A stretch of DNA of 6,046 nt from an uncultured Aquincola sp. (lineage in GTDB: Bacteria; Pseudomonadota; Gammaproteobacteria; Burkholderiales; Burkholderiaceae), in the NCBI GenBank assembly GCA_937883885.1, contig CAKZXL010000077.1, forward strand, positions 1 through 6,046. The letters run 5' to 3'. The notes beneath the pieces are model-generated. The model was not told the DNA's origin. It saw only the letters and a list, made by a program, of their open reading frames with translations, and did no database searches. Shown in pieces: positions 1-5,466 of the stretch (positions within the stretch are counted from its first letter, which is position 1; every line of letters starts with the position of its first letter). Both the position numbers and the translations under genes were made by a program.

Positions 1-1013
1 GTGTCCGAGGCGGAGCCGGCCAGCTGGTTGGCGGTGGTGGCGGCATCGGCGGTCTGGCGCACGGTGCCGGTCAGCTGCTCCATGCTGCTGGCGGCCTGCT
101 GCAGGTTGCTGGCGGTGTTCTCGGTGCGCTGGCTCAGGTCCTGGTTGCCGGTGGCCACCTCGCTGGAAGCCAGCTGGATGCTGGAGGCCGCGTCGCGGAT
201 GTCGCCCACGATGCTGCGCAGGCGCTGCTGCATCGCCGACAGCGAACGCAGCAGCTGCGCGGTTTCGTCCTTGCCGTCGGCCTGGACCTCACCGGTCAGG
301 TCGCCCTTGGCGATGGCATCGGCCAGGCGGCGGGCGTCGTCCACCGGCTGGCAGATCGAGCGCATGTTCAGCAGCGTCAGCGGCAGCACCACGGCCACGG
401 CCAGCAGCAGGGCGCCGCCGAACAGCCACACCGTGCTGGCCACGGCCGCGCCGCCTTCGGCGTGGGCTTCGGTCGATTCCTGCTCCAGCGCCTTGCGCAC
501 CTCGGCCACCAGGGCCTCGGCCGCGTCGCTGTGCGCATGGGCCGGGCCCAGCATGCGGTTGGCCACGGTGGCGGTGTCGTACGCAGCCGCTTCCAGCTGG
601 CGGGCCACCGGGGCCAGCTTCTTGGCGTAGTTCTCCAGCTCCGGCTGCATGCGGCGCAGGATGGGGTTGTCCAGGTCTTCTTCACCGGACAACATCTCGA
701 CGATGAGCTTGTTGGCGCGCTCCAGCGTCTGCTTCCAGGCCTCGTAGTGCTTGGCCACCAGCTCCGGCTTCTCATAGCTGATGATCATGTCCTTTTCGCG
801 GCTGCGCAGCTCGCCGATGGCGGCGCGCAGGTCGCTCAGCTCCGAGGCCTCGGCCACCGTGTTCTGGGCGAACGCGGTGTTGATGGACTCGATGCGGTAC
901 ATGCCGTACAGGCCCGCGCTGCCCACCAGGGTCAGCAGCACCAGCACCACGCCGATCGCACCGATCATGCGCATGCGGATGGTGAAGCTTCTCATCATGT
1001 CGTTCAGCTGCAT
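1..1013 (-). CDS. Methyl-accepting chemotaxis protein, N-terminal 337 residues (3' end outside window)
   Basis: Inner-membrane chemoreceptor that binds ligand in the periplasm and controls CheA through a cytoplasmic coiled coil. Read from ATG at 1013, the frame stays open to the window edge. Visible in order: a short basic N-terminus (RSFTIRMRM), TM1 at about residues 16-39, a mostly helical periplasmic domain of about 146 residues (40-185) of the size of a four-helix-bundle sensor, TM2 at about 188-216, a HAMP domain at about 217-268 (CQPVDDARRLADAIAKGDLT), then the start of the methylation helix with Burkholderiales-type receptor text (NQDLSQRTENTASNLQQAAS). The conserved hairpin tip lies outside the window. 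It starts 21 bases after the cheA stop, in the same frame and with no intervening stop; GTG codons at 1028 and 1019 are alternative starts. The ribosome site is weak (GAAAG about 8 bases before the ATG). The ligand cannot be told from sequence. Family call is firm; exact start is less so. Confidence 0.93.
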   Translation of the reverse strand, partial: MQLNDMMRSFTIRMRMIGAIGVVLVLLTLVGSAGLYGMYRIESINTAFAQNTVAEASELSDLRAAIGELRSREKDMIISYEKPELVAKHYEAWKQTLERANKLIVEMLSGEEDLDNPILRRMQPELENYAKKLAPVARQLEAAAYDTATVANRMLGPAHAHSDAAEALVAEVRKALEQESTEAHAEGGAAVASTVWLFGGALLLAVAVVLPLTLLNMRSICQPVDDARRLADAIAKGDLTGEVQADGKDETAQLLRSLSAMQQRLRSIVGDIRDAASSIQLASSEVATGNQDLSQRTENTASNLQQAASSMEQLTGTVRQTADAATTANQLAGSASD

Positions 1014-1034
1014 GATCACTACTTTCACGTGCGC

Positions 1035-3215
1035 TTAATGGCGGCTGCGGCGGATGAGGCTGCCAACGTCCAGGATCAAAGCCACCCGGCCGTCACCCAT
1101 GATGGTGGCGCCCGAGACGTCGTTGACACGGCGGTAGTTGGCCTCGAGGTTCTTGACCACCACCTGCTGCTGGCCGAGCAACTCGTCCACCAGCACCGCC
1201 ACGCGGCCGCCTTCGGCCTCGATGACCACCAGGATGTTGCTCACGTGCTCGAAGTCGAAGCGCGGCACCTGGAACACTTCCTCCAGGTCGATCACCGGCA
1301 TGTACTCGTCGCGCACTTCCACCACGCGGCCGCTGCCGCCGATGGTCTTGACCATGCCCGGCTGCACCTGGAACGACTCCACCACGCTGGACAGCGGCAG
1401 GATGTAGCACTCGTCGCCCACCCCCACGCTCATGCCGTCCATGATGGCCAGCGTCAGCGGCAGGCGCACCCGCACGCTCATGCCGTAGCCTTCGGCCGAG
1501 TCGATCTCCACCGAGCCGCCGAGCGAGGTGATGTTCTTCTTCACCACGTCCATGCCCACGCCGCGGCCCGACACGTCGGTCACCTGTTCGGCGGTGGAGA
1601 AGCCCGGCGCGAAGATGAGGTTCCACACCTCGGCGTCGGTCATCGAGTCCGGCGCGTCGATGCCCTTCTCGCGGGCCTTCTTCAGCAGCTTCTCGCGCGA
1701 CAGGCCGCGGCCGTCGTCGCGCACCTCGATCACGATGCTGCCGCCCTGGTGGGAAGCGACCAGCGTGATGGTGCCGTTCTCGCTCTTGCCCTTGGCCAGG
1801 CGGTCGGCCGGCATCTCGATGCCGTGGTCGCAGCTGTTGCGCACCAGGTGGGTCAGCGGGTCGGTGATCTTTTCCACCAGGCCCTTGTCCAGTTCGGTGG
1901 CTTCACCCTGCGTCACCAGCTCGACCTTCTTGCCGAGCTTGGCCGCCAGGTCGCGCAGCATGCGCGGGAAGCGGTTGAACACCATCGACATCGGAATCAT
2001 CCGGATCGACATCACCGCTTCCTGCAGGTCGCGGGTGTTGCGCTCCAGGTCGGCCAGGCCCGAGACGAGCTGCTGGGCGATGCCCGAGTCGAGGTTCTTG
2101 CTGTTCTGCGCCAGCATGGCCTGGGTGATGACGAGTTCGCCCACCAGGTTGATCAGCTGGTCCACCTTCTCGACCGACACGCGCAGCGTGGCCGAGTCGA
2201 GGCCGGCACCCTGCTTGGCCTCGGCCTTGGGGGCACGCGGCGCGACGGCGGCCGGCTTGGCCACCTCGGCCACCACGGGCAGGCCCGGTGCGGGGGCGGC
2301 GGCAGCGGCCACGGCCTGGCCCGGCGCGCCGGGGGCGTCGTCGAAGAAGCCGTAGCCGGGGTCGACCGAAGCGGTCTGCTGCGGCTCGGGCGCACCCGGG
2401 CTGCCTTCATGGAAGCCGAAGCCCGGGCCCAGCGGCTGCAGCTTCATGTGCTCACGGGCGACATGGAAGCTGAACAGGTCCAGCAGGTCGTTGTCCGGGC
2501 TGCTGGTGGTGATCTTGAAGCGGCGCATGCCGTCGGCGGCGCGGCCGGCGTCCAGCGGCTCGATCACGCCCAGGTCGGCGATTTCCTTGAACAGGTCGGC
2601 CAGGCTGTCGGCCTGCTCGGGCTGCGGCAGCGGGCCGACGGTCAGCTCCAGCTGGCGCACGCCGGCGGGCAGCGGCGCGGCGGGTGCGGCGGCGGCCGGT
2701 TGCAGGTCGTCGATCAGGTTTTCCGGCGCCGGGGCGGCCACCGGGGCCGGTGCCGGGGCGCTCACCGGCGCGGCGATGGCCACGGGGGCGGACCCCCCTT
2801 CGACCAGCGCGCGGATGCTCAGCAGCAGTTCGGCGGTGTCCACCGGATCGCCGCCCGAGCCCTGGTGGCGGGCCAGCTGGGCACGCAGCGCATCGCCGGC
2901 GGCCAGCAGCACGTCCACCATCTGGGCGTTGGGCGCCAGTTCATGGCGGCGCAGCTTGTCCAGCAGCGTCTCCATCTGGTGGGTCAGCTCGGCCACGTCG
3001 GCAAAGCCGAAGGTGGCAGCGCCGCCCTTGACCGAGTGCGCGCAGCGGAACACCGCGTTCAGCTCTTCGTCGTCGGCTTGTTCCAGGTCGATCTGCAGGA
3101 GCATCTGCTCCATGCTGTCCAGGTTCTCGCCGGCTTCTTCGAAGAAGACCTGGTAGAACTGGCTCAGATCGAAGCCGGCCGAGGCGTTGCCGCCCTCTTG
3201 TGTCATTTCGCCCAT
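1035..3215 (-). CDS. cheA: Chemotaxis histidine kinase CheA
   Basis: Cytoplasmic kinase of the chemoreceptor array; it autophosphorylates on a P1 histidine and passes phosphate to CheY and CheB. The 726 residues show all five CheA regions. P1 Hpt is at about 15-120, with phospho-acceptor His60 in HSVKGGAATFG and the ELTHQMETLLD helix. An Ala/Pro linker follows, then a P2-like CheY-docking region at about 186-262, and a second linker (263-335) holding a duplicated Gly-Phe-Gly-Phe/PGAP motif. P3 dimerisation begins near 340 (VDQLINLVGELVITQAMLAQ). P4 ATPase has N box HLVRNSCDHG (456-465), G1 DDGRG (500-504), F box FAPGFS (535-540) and G2 GRGVGMD (550-556). P5, the CheW-like domain, fills about 592-726. 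All catalytic motifs look intact. Start at 3215 is favoured by GGAG six bases upstream; the next ATG (codon 4) would be too far from it. Lies 22 bases after cheY. Confidence 0.98.
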   Translation of the reverse strand: MGEMTQEGGNASAGFDLSQFYQVFFEEAGENLDSMEQMLLQIDLEQADDEELNAVFRCAHSVKGGAATFGFADVAELTHQMETLLDKLRRHELAPNAQMVDVLLAAGDALRAQLARHQGSGGDPVDTAELLLSIRALVEGGSAPVAIAAPVSAPAPAPVAAPAPENLIDDLQPAAAAPAAPLPAGVRQLELTVGPLPQPEQADSLADLFKEIADLGVIEPLDAGRAADGMRRFKITTSSPDNDLLDLFSFHVAREHMKLQPLGPGFGFHEGSPGAPEPQQTASVDPGYGFFDDAPGAPGQAVAAAAAPAPGLPVVAEVAKPAAVAPRAPKAEAKQGAGLDSATLRVSVEKVDQLINLVGELVITQAMLAQNSKNLDSGIAQQLVSGLADLERNTRDLQEAVMSIRMIPMSMVFNRFPRMLRDLAAKLGKKVELVTQGEATELDKGLVEKITDPLTHLVRNSCDHGIEMPADRLAKGKSENGTITLVASHQGGSIVIEVRDDGRGLSREKLLKKAREKGIDAPDSMTDAEVWNLIFAPGFSTAEQVTDVSGRGVGMDVVKKNITSLGGSVEIDSAEGYGMSVRVRLPLTLAIMDGMSVGVGDECYILPLSSVVESFQVQPGMVKTIGGSGRVVEVRDEYMPVIDLEEVFQVPRFDFEHVSNILVVIEAEGGRVAVLVDELLGQQQVVVKNLEANYRRVNDVSGATIMGDGRVALILDVGSLIRRSRH
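2319..2429 (-). repeat. Duplicated linker motif inside CheA (between P2 and P3)
   Basis: CheA residues 263-277 (GPGFGFHEGSPGAPE) and 285-299 (DPGYGFFDDAPGAPG) align without gaps at an offset of 22 residues, with 8 of 15 identical. Both sit in the otherwise Ala/Pro-rich flexible linker after P2. The aromatic-glycine core followed by acidic residues and PGAP resembles a short linear binding motif more than a folded domain. The function is unknown to me; it may dock a partner or only space the domains. Confidence 0.6.
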
Positions 3216-3221
3216 CGGGTG

Positions 3222-3225
3222 CTCC
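3222..3225 (-). promoter_or_regulatory. Ribosome binding site of cheA
   Basis: GGAG on the minus strand, six bases before the ATG at 3215. It decides the start in favour of 3215 over the in-frame ATG three codons later, which would be 15 bases from the site. Confidence 0.8.
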
Positions 3226-3237
3226 GGGAGTGCTGCT

Positions 3238-3600
3238 TCAGCGGATGACCTTGCCGATCACCTCGATCAGCTTGGCGGGGTCGAACGGCTTGACCAGCCA
3301 GCCCGTGGCGCCAGCGGCGCGGCCGGCCTGCTTCATCTGGTCGCTGGACTCGGTGGTCAGGATCAGGATGGGCGTGGACTTGAACTTGGGGTTCTCGCGC
3401 AGCTTTTTCGTCAGGCCGATGCCGTCCATGCGGGGCATGTTCTGGTCGGTCAGCACGAGGTTGAAGTCGCGGCTGTTGGCCTTTTCCCATGCGTCCTGGC
3501 CGTCCACGGCTTCGACGACGTTGTAGCCTGCATTCTTCAGGGTGAAGGTGACCATCTGGCGCATGGACGCCGAATCGTCGACGGCAAGGATTGAGTGCAT
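3238..3600 (-). CDS. cheY: Chemotaxis response regulator CheY
   Basis: Single-domain receiver (120 residues, normal length) that CheA phosphorylates and that, as CheY-P, binds the flagellar switch. Visible: acidic pair Asp8-Asp9 (AVDDS), phospho-acceptor Asp52 in TDQNMPRMDG, the Thr82/Thr83 switch position in LTTES, and Lys104 in GWLVKPF. There is no output domain. The residue equivalent to E. coli Tyr106 is Trp101. This aromatic substitution also occurs in other proteobacterial CheY proteins, as I recall, and should keep the switch function. Start at 3600 has GGAG nine bases upstream. The gene stands between the CheZ-like gene (87-base gap with a candidate sigma-28 promoter) and cheA (22-base gap), which supports a role as the output regulator of this CheA. 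Confidence 0.97.
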   Translation of the reverse strand: MHSILAVDDSASMRQMVTFTLKNAGYNVVEAVDGQDAWEKANSRDFNLVLTDQNMPRMDGIGLTKKLRENPKFKSTPILILTTESSDQMKQAGRAAGATGWLVKPFDPAKLIEVIGKVIR

Positions 3601-3609
3601 CGTTCGTAA

Positions 3610-3613
3610 CTCC
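3610..3613 (-). promoter_or_regulatory. Ribosome binding site of cheY
   Basis: GGAG on the minus strand, nine bases before the cheY ATG at 3600. It lies a few bases downstream of the transcription start predicted from the sigma-28 promoter candidate at 3630-3656, which would give a short leader of roughly 20-25 bases. Confidence 0.7.
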
Positions 3614-3629
3614 GAATCTGTCTCGGGGG

Positions 3630-3656
3630 TTTTCGGGCGAACCCGGGGCTTCTTTA
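3630..3656 (-). promoter_or_regulatory. Candidate sigma-28 (FliA) promoter for cheY-cheA-mcp
   Basis: On the minus strand, TAAAG begins at 3656 and CCCGAAAA occupies 3637 down to 3630, with exactly 15 bases between TAAA and the -10 element. The enterobacterial FliA consensus is TAAA-N15-GCCGATAA; here the -35 is perfect and the -10 matches at 6 of 8. The predicted start would fall near 3623, just before the cheY ribosome site. Class-3 flagellar and chemotaxis genes are the usual targets of FliA, so the context fits. A weak 4-bp hairpin (CGGG-TTCG-CCCG) overlaps the spacer and -10 but has no T tract, so it is not a terminator. Confidence 0.55.
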
Positions 3657-3687
3657 GGACTGTCGAAGGACCGCAGGCGCGCGGTGC

Positions 3688-4125
3688 CTAGAACAGCTCG
3701 ATGGAACCGGCGTCCATCTCGTCCTGCGTCACCGGGTTGGGCCGCAGCGGCGGGGTTTCCACGATCGCCAGGCCTTCCTCGTCGTCCACGCCCCAGGCGT
3801 CGGCGGCCAGGCGGTCGGCACAGTTGCGCAGGCGCTGCATGGTGTGGTTGACCAGCTGCGAGGCCATGTCCTGGAACTGCAGCGCCGTGATGGCGGTGGC
3901 CAGGTGCTGTGACACGGTGCTGGCCGGGTCGTGGTGCGCCGCGGCTTCGCGCAGTTGCTCCAGCGCGGCATTGGCGCCGTCGAAGCTGGCCATCAGGGTT
4001 TCACACGCGCCGGACAGCAGCCGCTGCAGGCGTTCGAGATCGTTGCAGGCCACCATCAGGTGGTCCTGCATCTCGGCATTGGCCAGCAACACGTCGCTGG
4101 GCTGGGTCTCTTGAACGTCGTTCAT
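3688..4125 (-). CDS. cheZ: Short CheZ-like CheY-P phosphatase
   Basis: Predicted cytoplasmic protein of 145 residues that speeds dephosphorylation of CheY-P. It is almost entirely helical. The segment LQFQDMASQLVNHTMQRL (82-99) matches the CheZ active-site helix, in which an Asp salt-bridges the CheY lysine and a Gln four residues later positions the attacking water. Here these would be Asp86 and Gln90 (D-x-x-x-Q). A proline-rich stretch (124-131) leads to an acidic, hydrophobic-ended tail (TQDEMDAGSIELF, 133-145) like the C-terminal CheY-binding peptide of CheZ. It is much shorter than E. coli CheZ (214 residues), mainly in the helical hairpin. First visible gene of the operon, directly before cheY, its expected substrate. 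Start ATG at 4125 has GGAG 11 bases upstream, which is long. An upstream in-frame GTG at 4242 would add 39 Arg/Pro/Ala-rich residues unlike the family and was not chosen. Function is inferred from motif and context. Confidence 0.8.
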   Translation of the reverse strand: MNDVQETQPSDVLLANAEMQDHLMVACNDLERLQRLLSGACETLMASFDGANAALEQLREAAAHHDPASTVSQHLATAITALQFQDMASQLVNHTMQRLRNCADRLAADAWGVDDEEGLAIVETPPLRPNPVTQDEMDAGSIELF

Positions 4126-4164
4126 CGGCTTCGGGGCTCCGGCAAGGGCGGCGAATCTGCCCGA

Positions 4165-4181
4165 CCGGGCGGACTGCCCGG
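4165..4181. repeat. Inverted repeat in the divergent intergenic region
   Basis: CCGGGC at 4165-4170 and GCCCGG at 4176-4181 form a perfect 6-bp stem with a 5-base loop (GGACT). On the plus strand it is followed within a few bases by GGCTTGGTTTT, faintly terminator-like, but no plus-strand gene ends here. On the minus strand it would lie in the leader of the CheZ-like transcript or in its promoter region. It may be a binding site or leader hairpin, or chance in GC-rich DNA. Confidence 0.4.
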
Positions 4182-4222
4182 GGCTTGGTTTTCGATGCCT
4201 TGCATTGTTGGAACGCCCGGCC

Positions 4223-4237
4223 TGCGGCAATACCGCA
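4223..4237. repeat. Short palindrome TGCGG-CAATA-CCGCA
   Basis: Perfect 5-bp arms (4223-4227 and 4233-4237) flank a 5-base A/T-richer centre, near the middle of the 186-base region between the divergent cheZ-like and kinase genes. The shape suits a small dimeric regulator operator. I cannot link it to a known regulator, and no convincing sigma-70 promoter could be placed next to it on either strand. Confidence 0.3.
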
Positions 4238-4274
4238 ATCACCCGTCAAAATGCGCCCCAGTTCCCACTTCCTG

Positions 4275-4302
4275 CACAGAGGTCCGGCTCGCCCGCCGAT
4301 AC
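4275..4302 (+). promoter_or_regulatory. Weak candidate sigma-28-like promoter before the receiver-kinase gene
   Basis: GCCGATAC at 4295-4302 matches 7 of 8 positions of the FliA -10 consensus on the plus strand. The -35 is poor: CACAG at 4275-4279, 16 bases away, matches TAAAG at only 3 of 5. A start about seven bases after the -10 would fall near 4309, just before the ATG at 4312, giving an almost leaderless message. That would agree with the lack of a ribosome site there. The GC-rich context makes a chance match quite possible. Confidence 0.22.
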
Positions 4303-4311
4303 TCCGCCGCC

Positions 4312-5466
4312 ATGACCCGCGTCCAGCGCCTGCGCGTTCTGCACATCGAGGATTCCGAGCTTGACCACGACCTCGCGCTGGCCTACCTGCGCCGCGGAGG
4401 CCTGCAGGTGGACACCCGCCGCGTGGACACCGAGGCCGCCTTCCGCGAGGCGCTGGCCGAGCCCTGGGACGCGGTGCTGTCCGACTACAACCTGCCCGGC
4501 TTCTCGGGGCTGACCGCGCTGGAGATCCTCAACCGCAGCGGGCTGCTGATCCCCTTCATCCTGGTCTCGGGCGAGATCGGCGAGGACACCGCGGTCGAGG
4601 CCATGCGCAACGGCGCCAGCGACTACCTGCTCAAGGCCAACCTCTCGCGGCTGGCGCCGGCGCTGGAACACGCGATCGAGACCACCGAGATGCGCCGCCA
4701 GAAGGCCGACACCGACCGTGCGCTGGCCGCCTCGCGCCAGCGGCTGTCGGAGCTGGCGCAGCACCTGCAGACCAGCGTCGAGATGGAGCGCGCCGCCATC
4801 GCGCGCGAGATCCACGACGACGTGGGCGGCTCGCTCACCGCGGTCAAGTTCGACCTCGCCTGGATCGCCCGCCACACCGTCAACACCGAGGTATACGACC
4901 GGGTGCAGCAGGCGCTGGAAACCGTCACCTACGCCATCGAGGCCAGCCAGCGCATCATGCACAACCTGCGGCCGGCCATCCTGGAGCAGGGCCTGGTGGC
5001 TGCGCTGCAGTGGATGGCCAACCGCTTTGAAAAGCGCACCGGCATTGCCTGCAGCTGCCGCACCAGCCACGACCTGCTGCCCACGCTGCCGCCCGGCGTG
5101 CCGCTGGTGGCTTACCGCACCGCGCAGGAGGCGCTGACCAACGTCAGCAAGCATGCGCAGGCCACCCGCGCCTCCATCGACCTGTCGCTGGCGCAGGGCG
5201 TGCTGTCGCTGGAAGTCAGCGACAACGGCCGCGGCCTGTCCAGCGAAGACCTGGCCAAGGCCCGCAGCTTCGGCATCCGTGGCCTGCACGAACGTGCCGG
5301 CACCGTCGGCGGCTGGGTGGAACTCAGCAGCGGCGGCAGCGGTCGAGGTACCACGCTCATCCTGTCGGTGCCGCTGCACGTCAGCCGCAGCGCGCCGGGG
5401 CATGACGACGAGTTCGACGACGTGCACGAAGAAACACACGATCCATCCGCCTGGGGGAAACCATGA
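4312..5466 (+). CDS. Soluble NarL/DesK-type histidine kinase with N-terminal receiver domain
   Basis: Cytoplasmic two-component kinase, 384 residues, with no membrane segment. A receiver domain fills about 5-125: acidic residues Glu13-Asp14 (HIEDSE), phospho-acceptor Asp58 in SDYNLPGFSG, Ser86 and Lys108. A coiled-coil linker follows (125-160). The HisKA_3 dimerisation helix carries phospho-acceptor His168 in REIHDDVGGSLTAVKFDL. The HATPase domain shows N box EALTNVSKHA (Asn277), G1 DNGRG (304-308), GIRGLHERA (321-329) and GRGTTLILSVP (344-354). An acidic tail (362-376) follows the catalytic core. All catalytic residues look present. The start at 4312 lacks a Shine-Dalgarno sequence; the frame is open further upstream, but that stretch overlaps the opposite gene and is not family-like, and the receiver fold begins right after this ATG. 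Overlaps the next gene by ATGA, so that regulator is its probable partner. The receiver probably accepts phosphate from, or is gated by, another kinase; which one is unknown. Confidence 0.92.
   Translation: MTRVQRLRVLHIEDSELDHDLALAYLRRGGLQVDTRRVDTEAAFREALAEPWDAVLSDYNLPGFSGLTALEILNRSGLLIPFILVSGEIGEDTAVEAMRNGASDYLLKANLSRLAPALEHAIETTEMRRQKADTDRALAASRQRLSELAQHLQTSVEMERAAIAREIHDDVGGSLTAVKFDLAWIARHTVNTEVYDRVQQALETVTYAIEASQRIMHNLRPAILEQGLVAALQWMANRFEKRTGIACSCRTSHDLLPTLPPGVPLVAYRTAQEALTNVSKHAQATRASIDLSLAQGVLSLEVSDNGRGLSSEDLAKARSFGIRGLHERAGTVGGWVELSSGGSGRGTTLILSVPLHVSRSAPGHDDEFDDVHEETHDPSAWGKP
5453..5458 (+). promoter_or_regulatory. Ribosome binding site of the LuxR-type regulator
   Basis: GGGGGA lies four bases before the ATG at 5463, inside the last codons of the kinase gene. 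With the ATGA stop/start overlap it points to coupled translation of kinase and regulator and fixes the regulator start. Confidence 0.7.

Noticed and set aside
1..630. Plus-strand open frame of 209 codons across the left edge
   Set aside because: Ser/Ala/Arg-rich shadow of the receptor gene; the minus strand encodes TM segments, HAMP and methylation-helix sequence here.
462..3248. Very long open frame (928 codons) on the plus strand, His/Gln/Ala/Leu-rich, opposite cheA and the receptor gene
   Set aside because: It is the antisense of intact cheA and the receptor gene. In GC-rich genes with strong third-position GC, an antisense frame often stays open and reads as His/Ala/Gly/Arg-rich text. 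It has no recognisable domain.
4165..4193. GC-rich hairpin followed by GGCTTGGTTTT on the plus strand, possible terminator
   Set aside because: The T run is short and offset from the stem, the stem is only 6 bp, and no plus-strand gene ends before it.
4126..4242. N-terminal extension of the CheZ-like protein from GTG at 4242
   Set aside because: The added 39 residues are Arg/Pro/Ala-rich, without helical CheZ-like pattern, and lie in what looks like the control region. ATG at 4125 gives a more typical beginning.
4244..4260. Sigma-54-like sequence TGGGGCG-CATT-TTGAC on the minus strand upstream of the cheZ-like gene
   Set aside because: The -24 GG is present but the -12 element reads GA where GC is nearly invariant, so it breaks the defining GG-N10-GC rule.
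3931..4311. Upstream extension of the kinase frame by 127 codons
   Set aside because: It would overlap the opposite-strand CheZ-like gene, lacks family-like sequence, and the receiver domain starts immediately after the ATG at 4312.
4246..5439. 397-codon open frame on the minus strand opposite the kinase gene
   Set aside because: Antisense shadow of a clearly conserved receiver-HisKA_3-HATPase gene. Its composition (Ala/Gly/Gln/Val/His) is typical of such shadows, with no family motifs.
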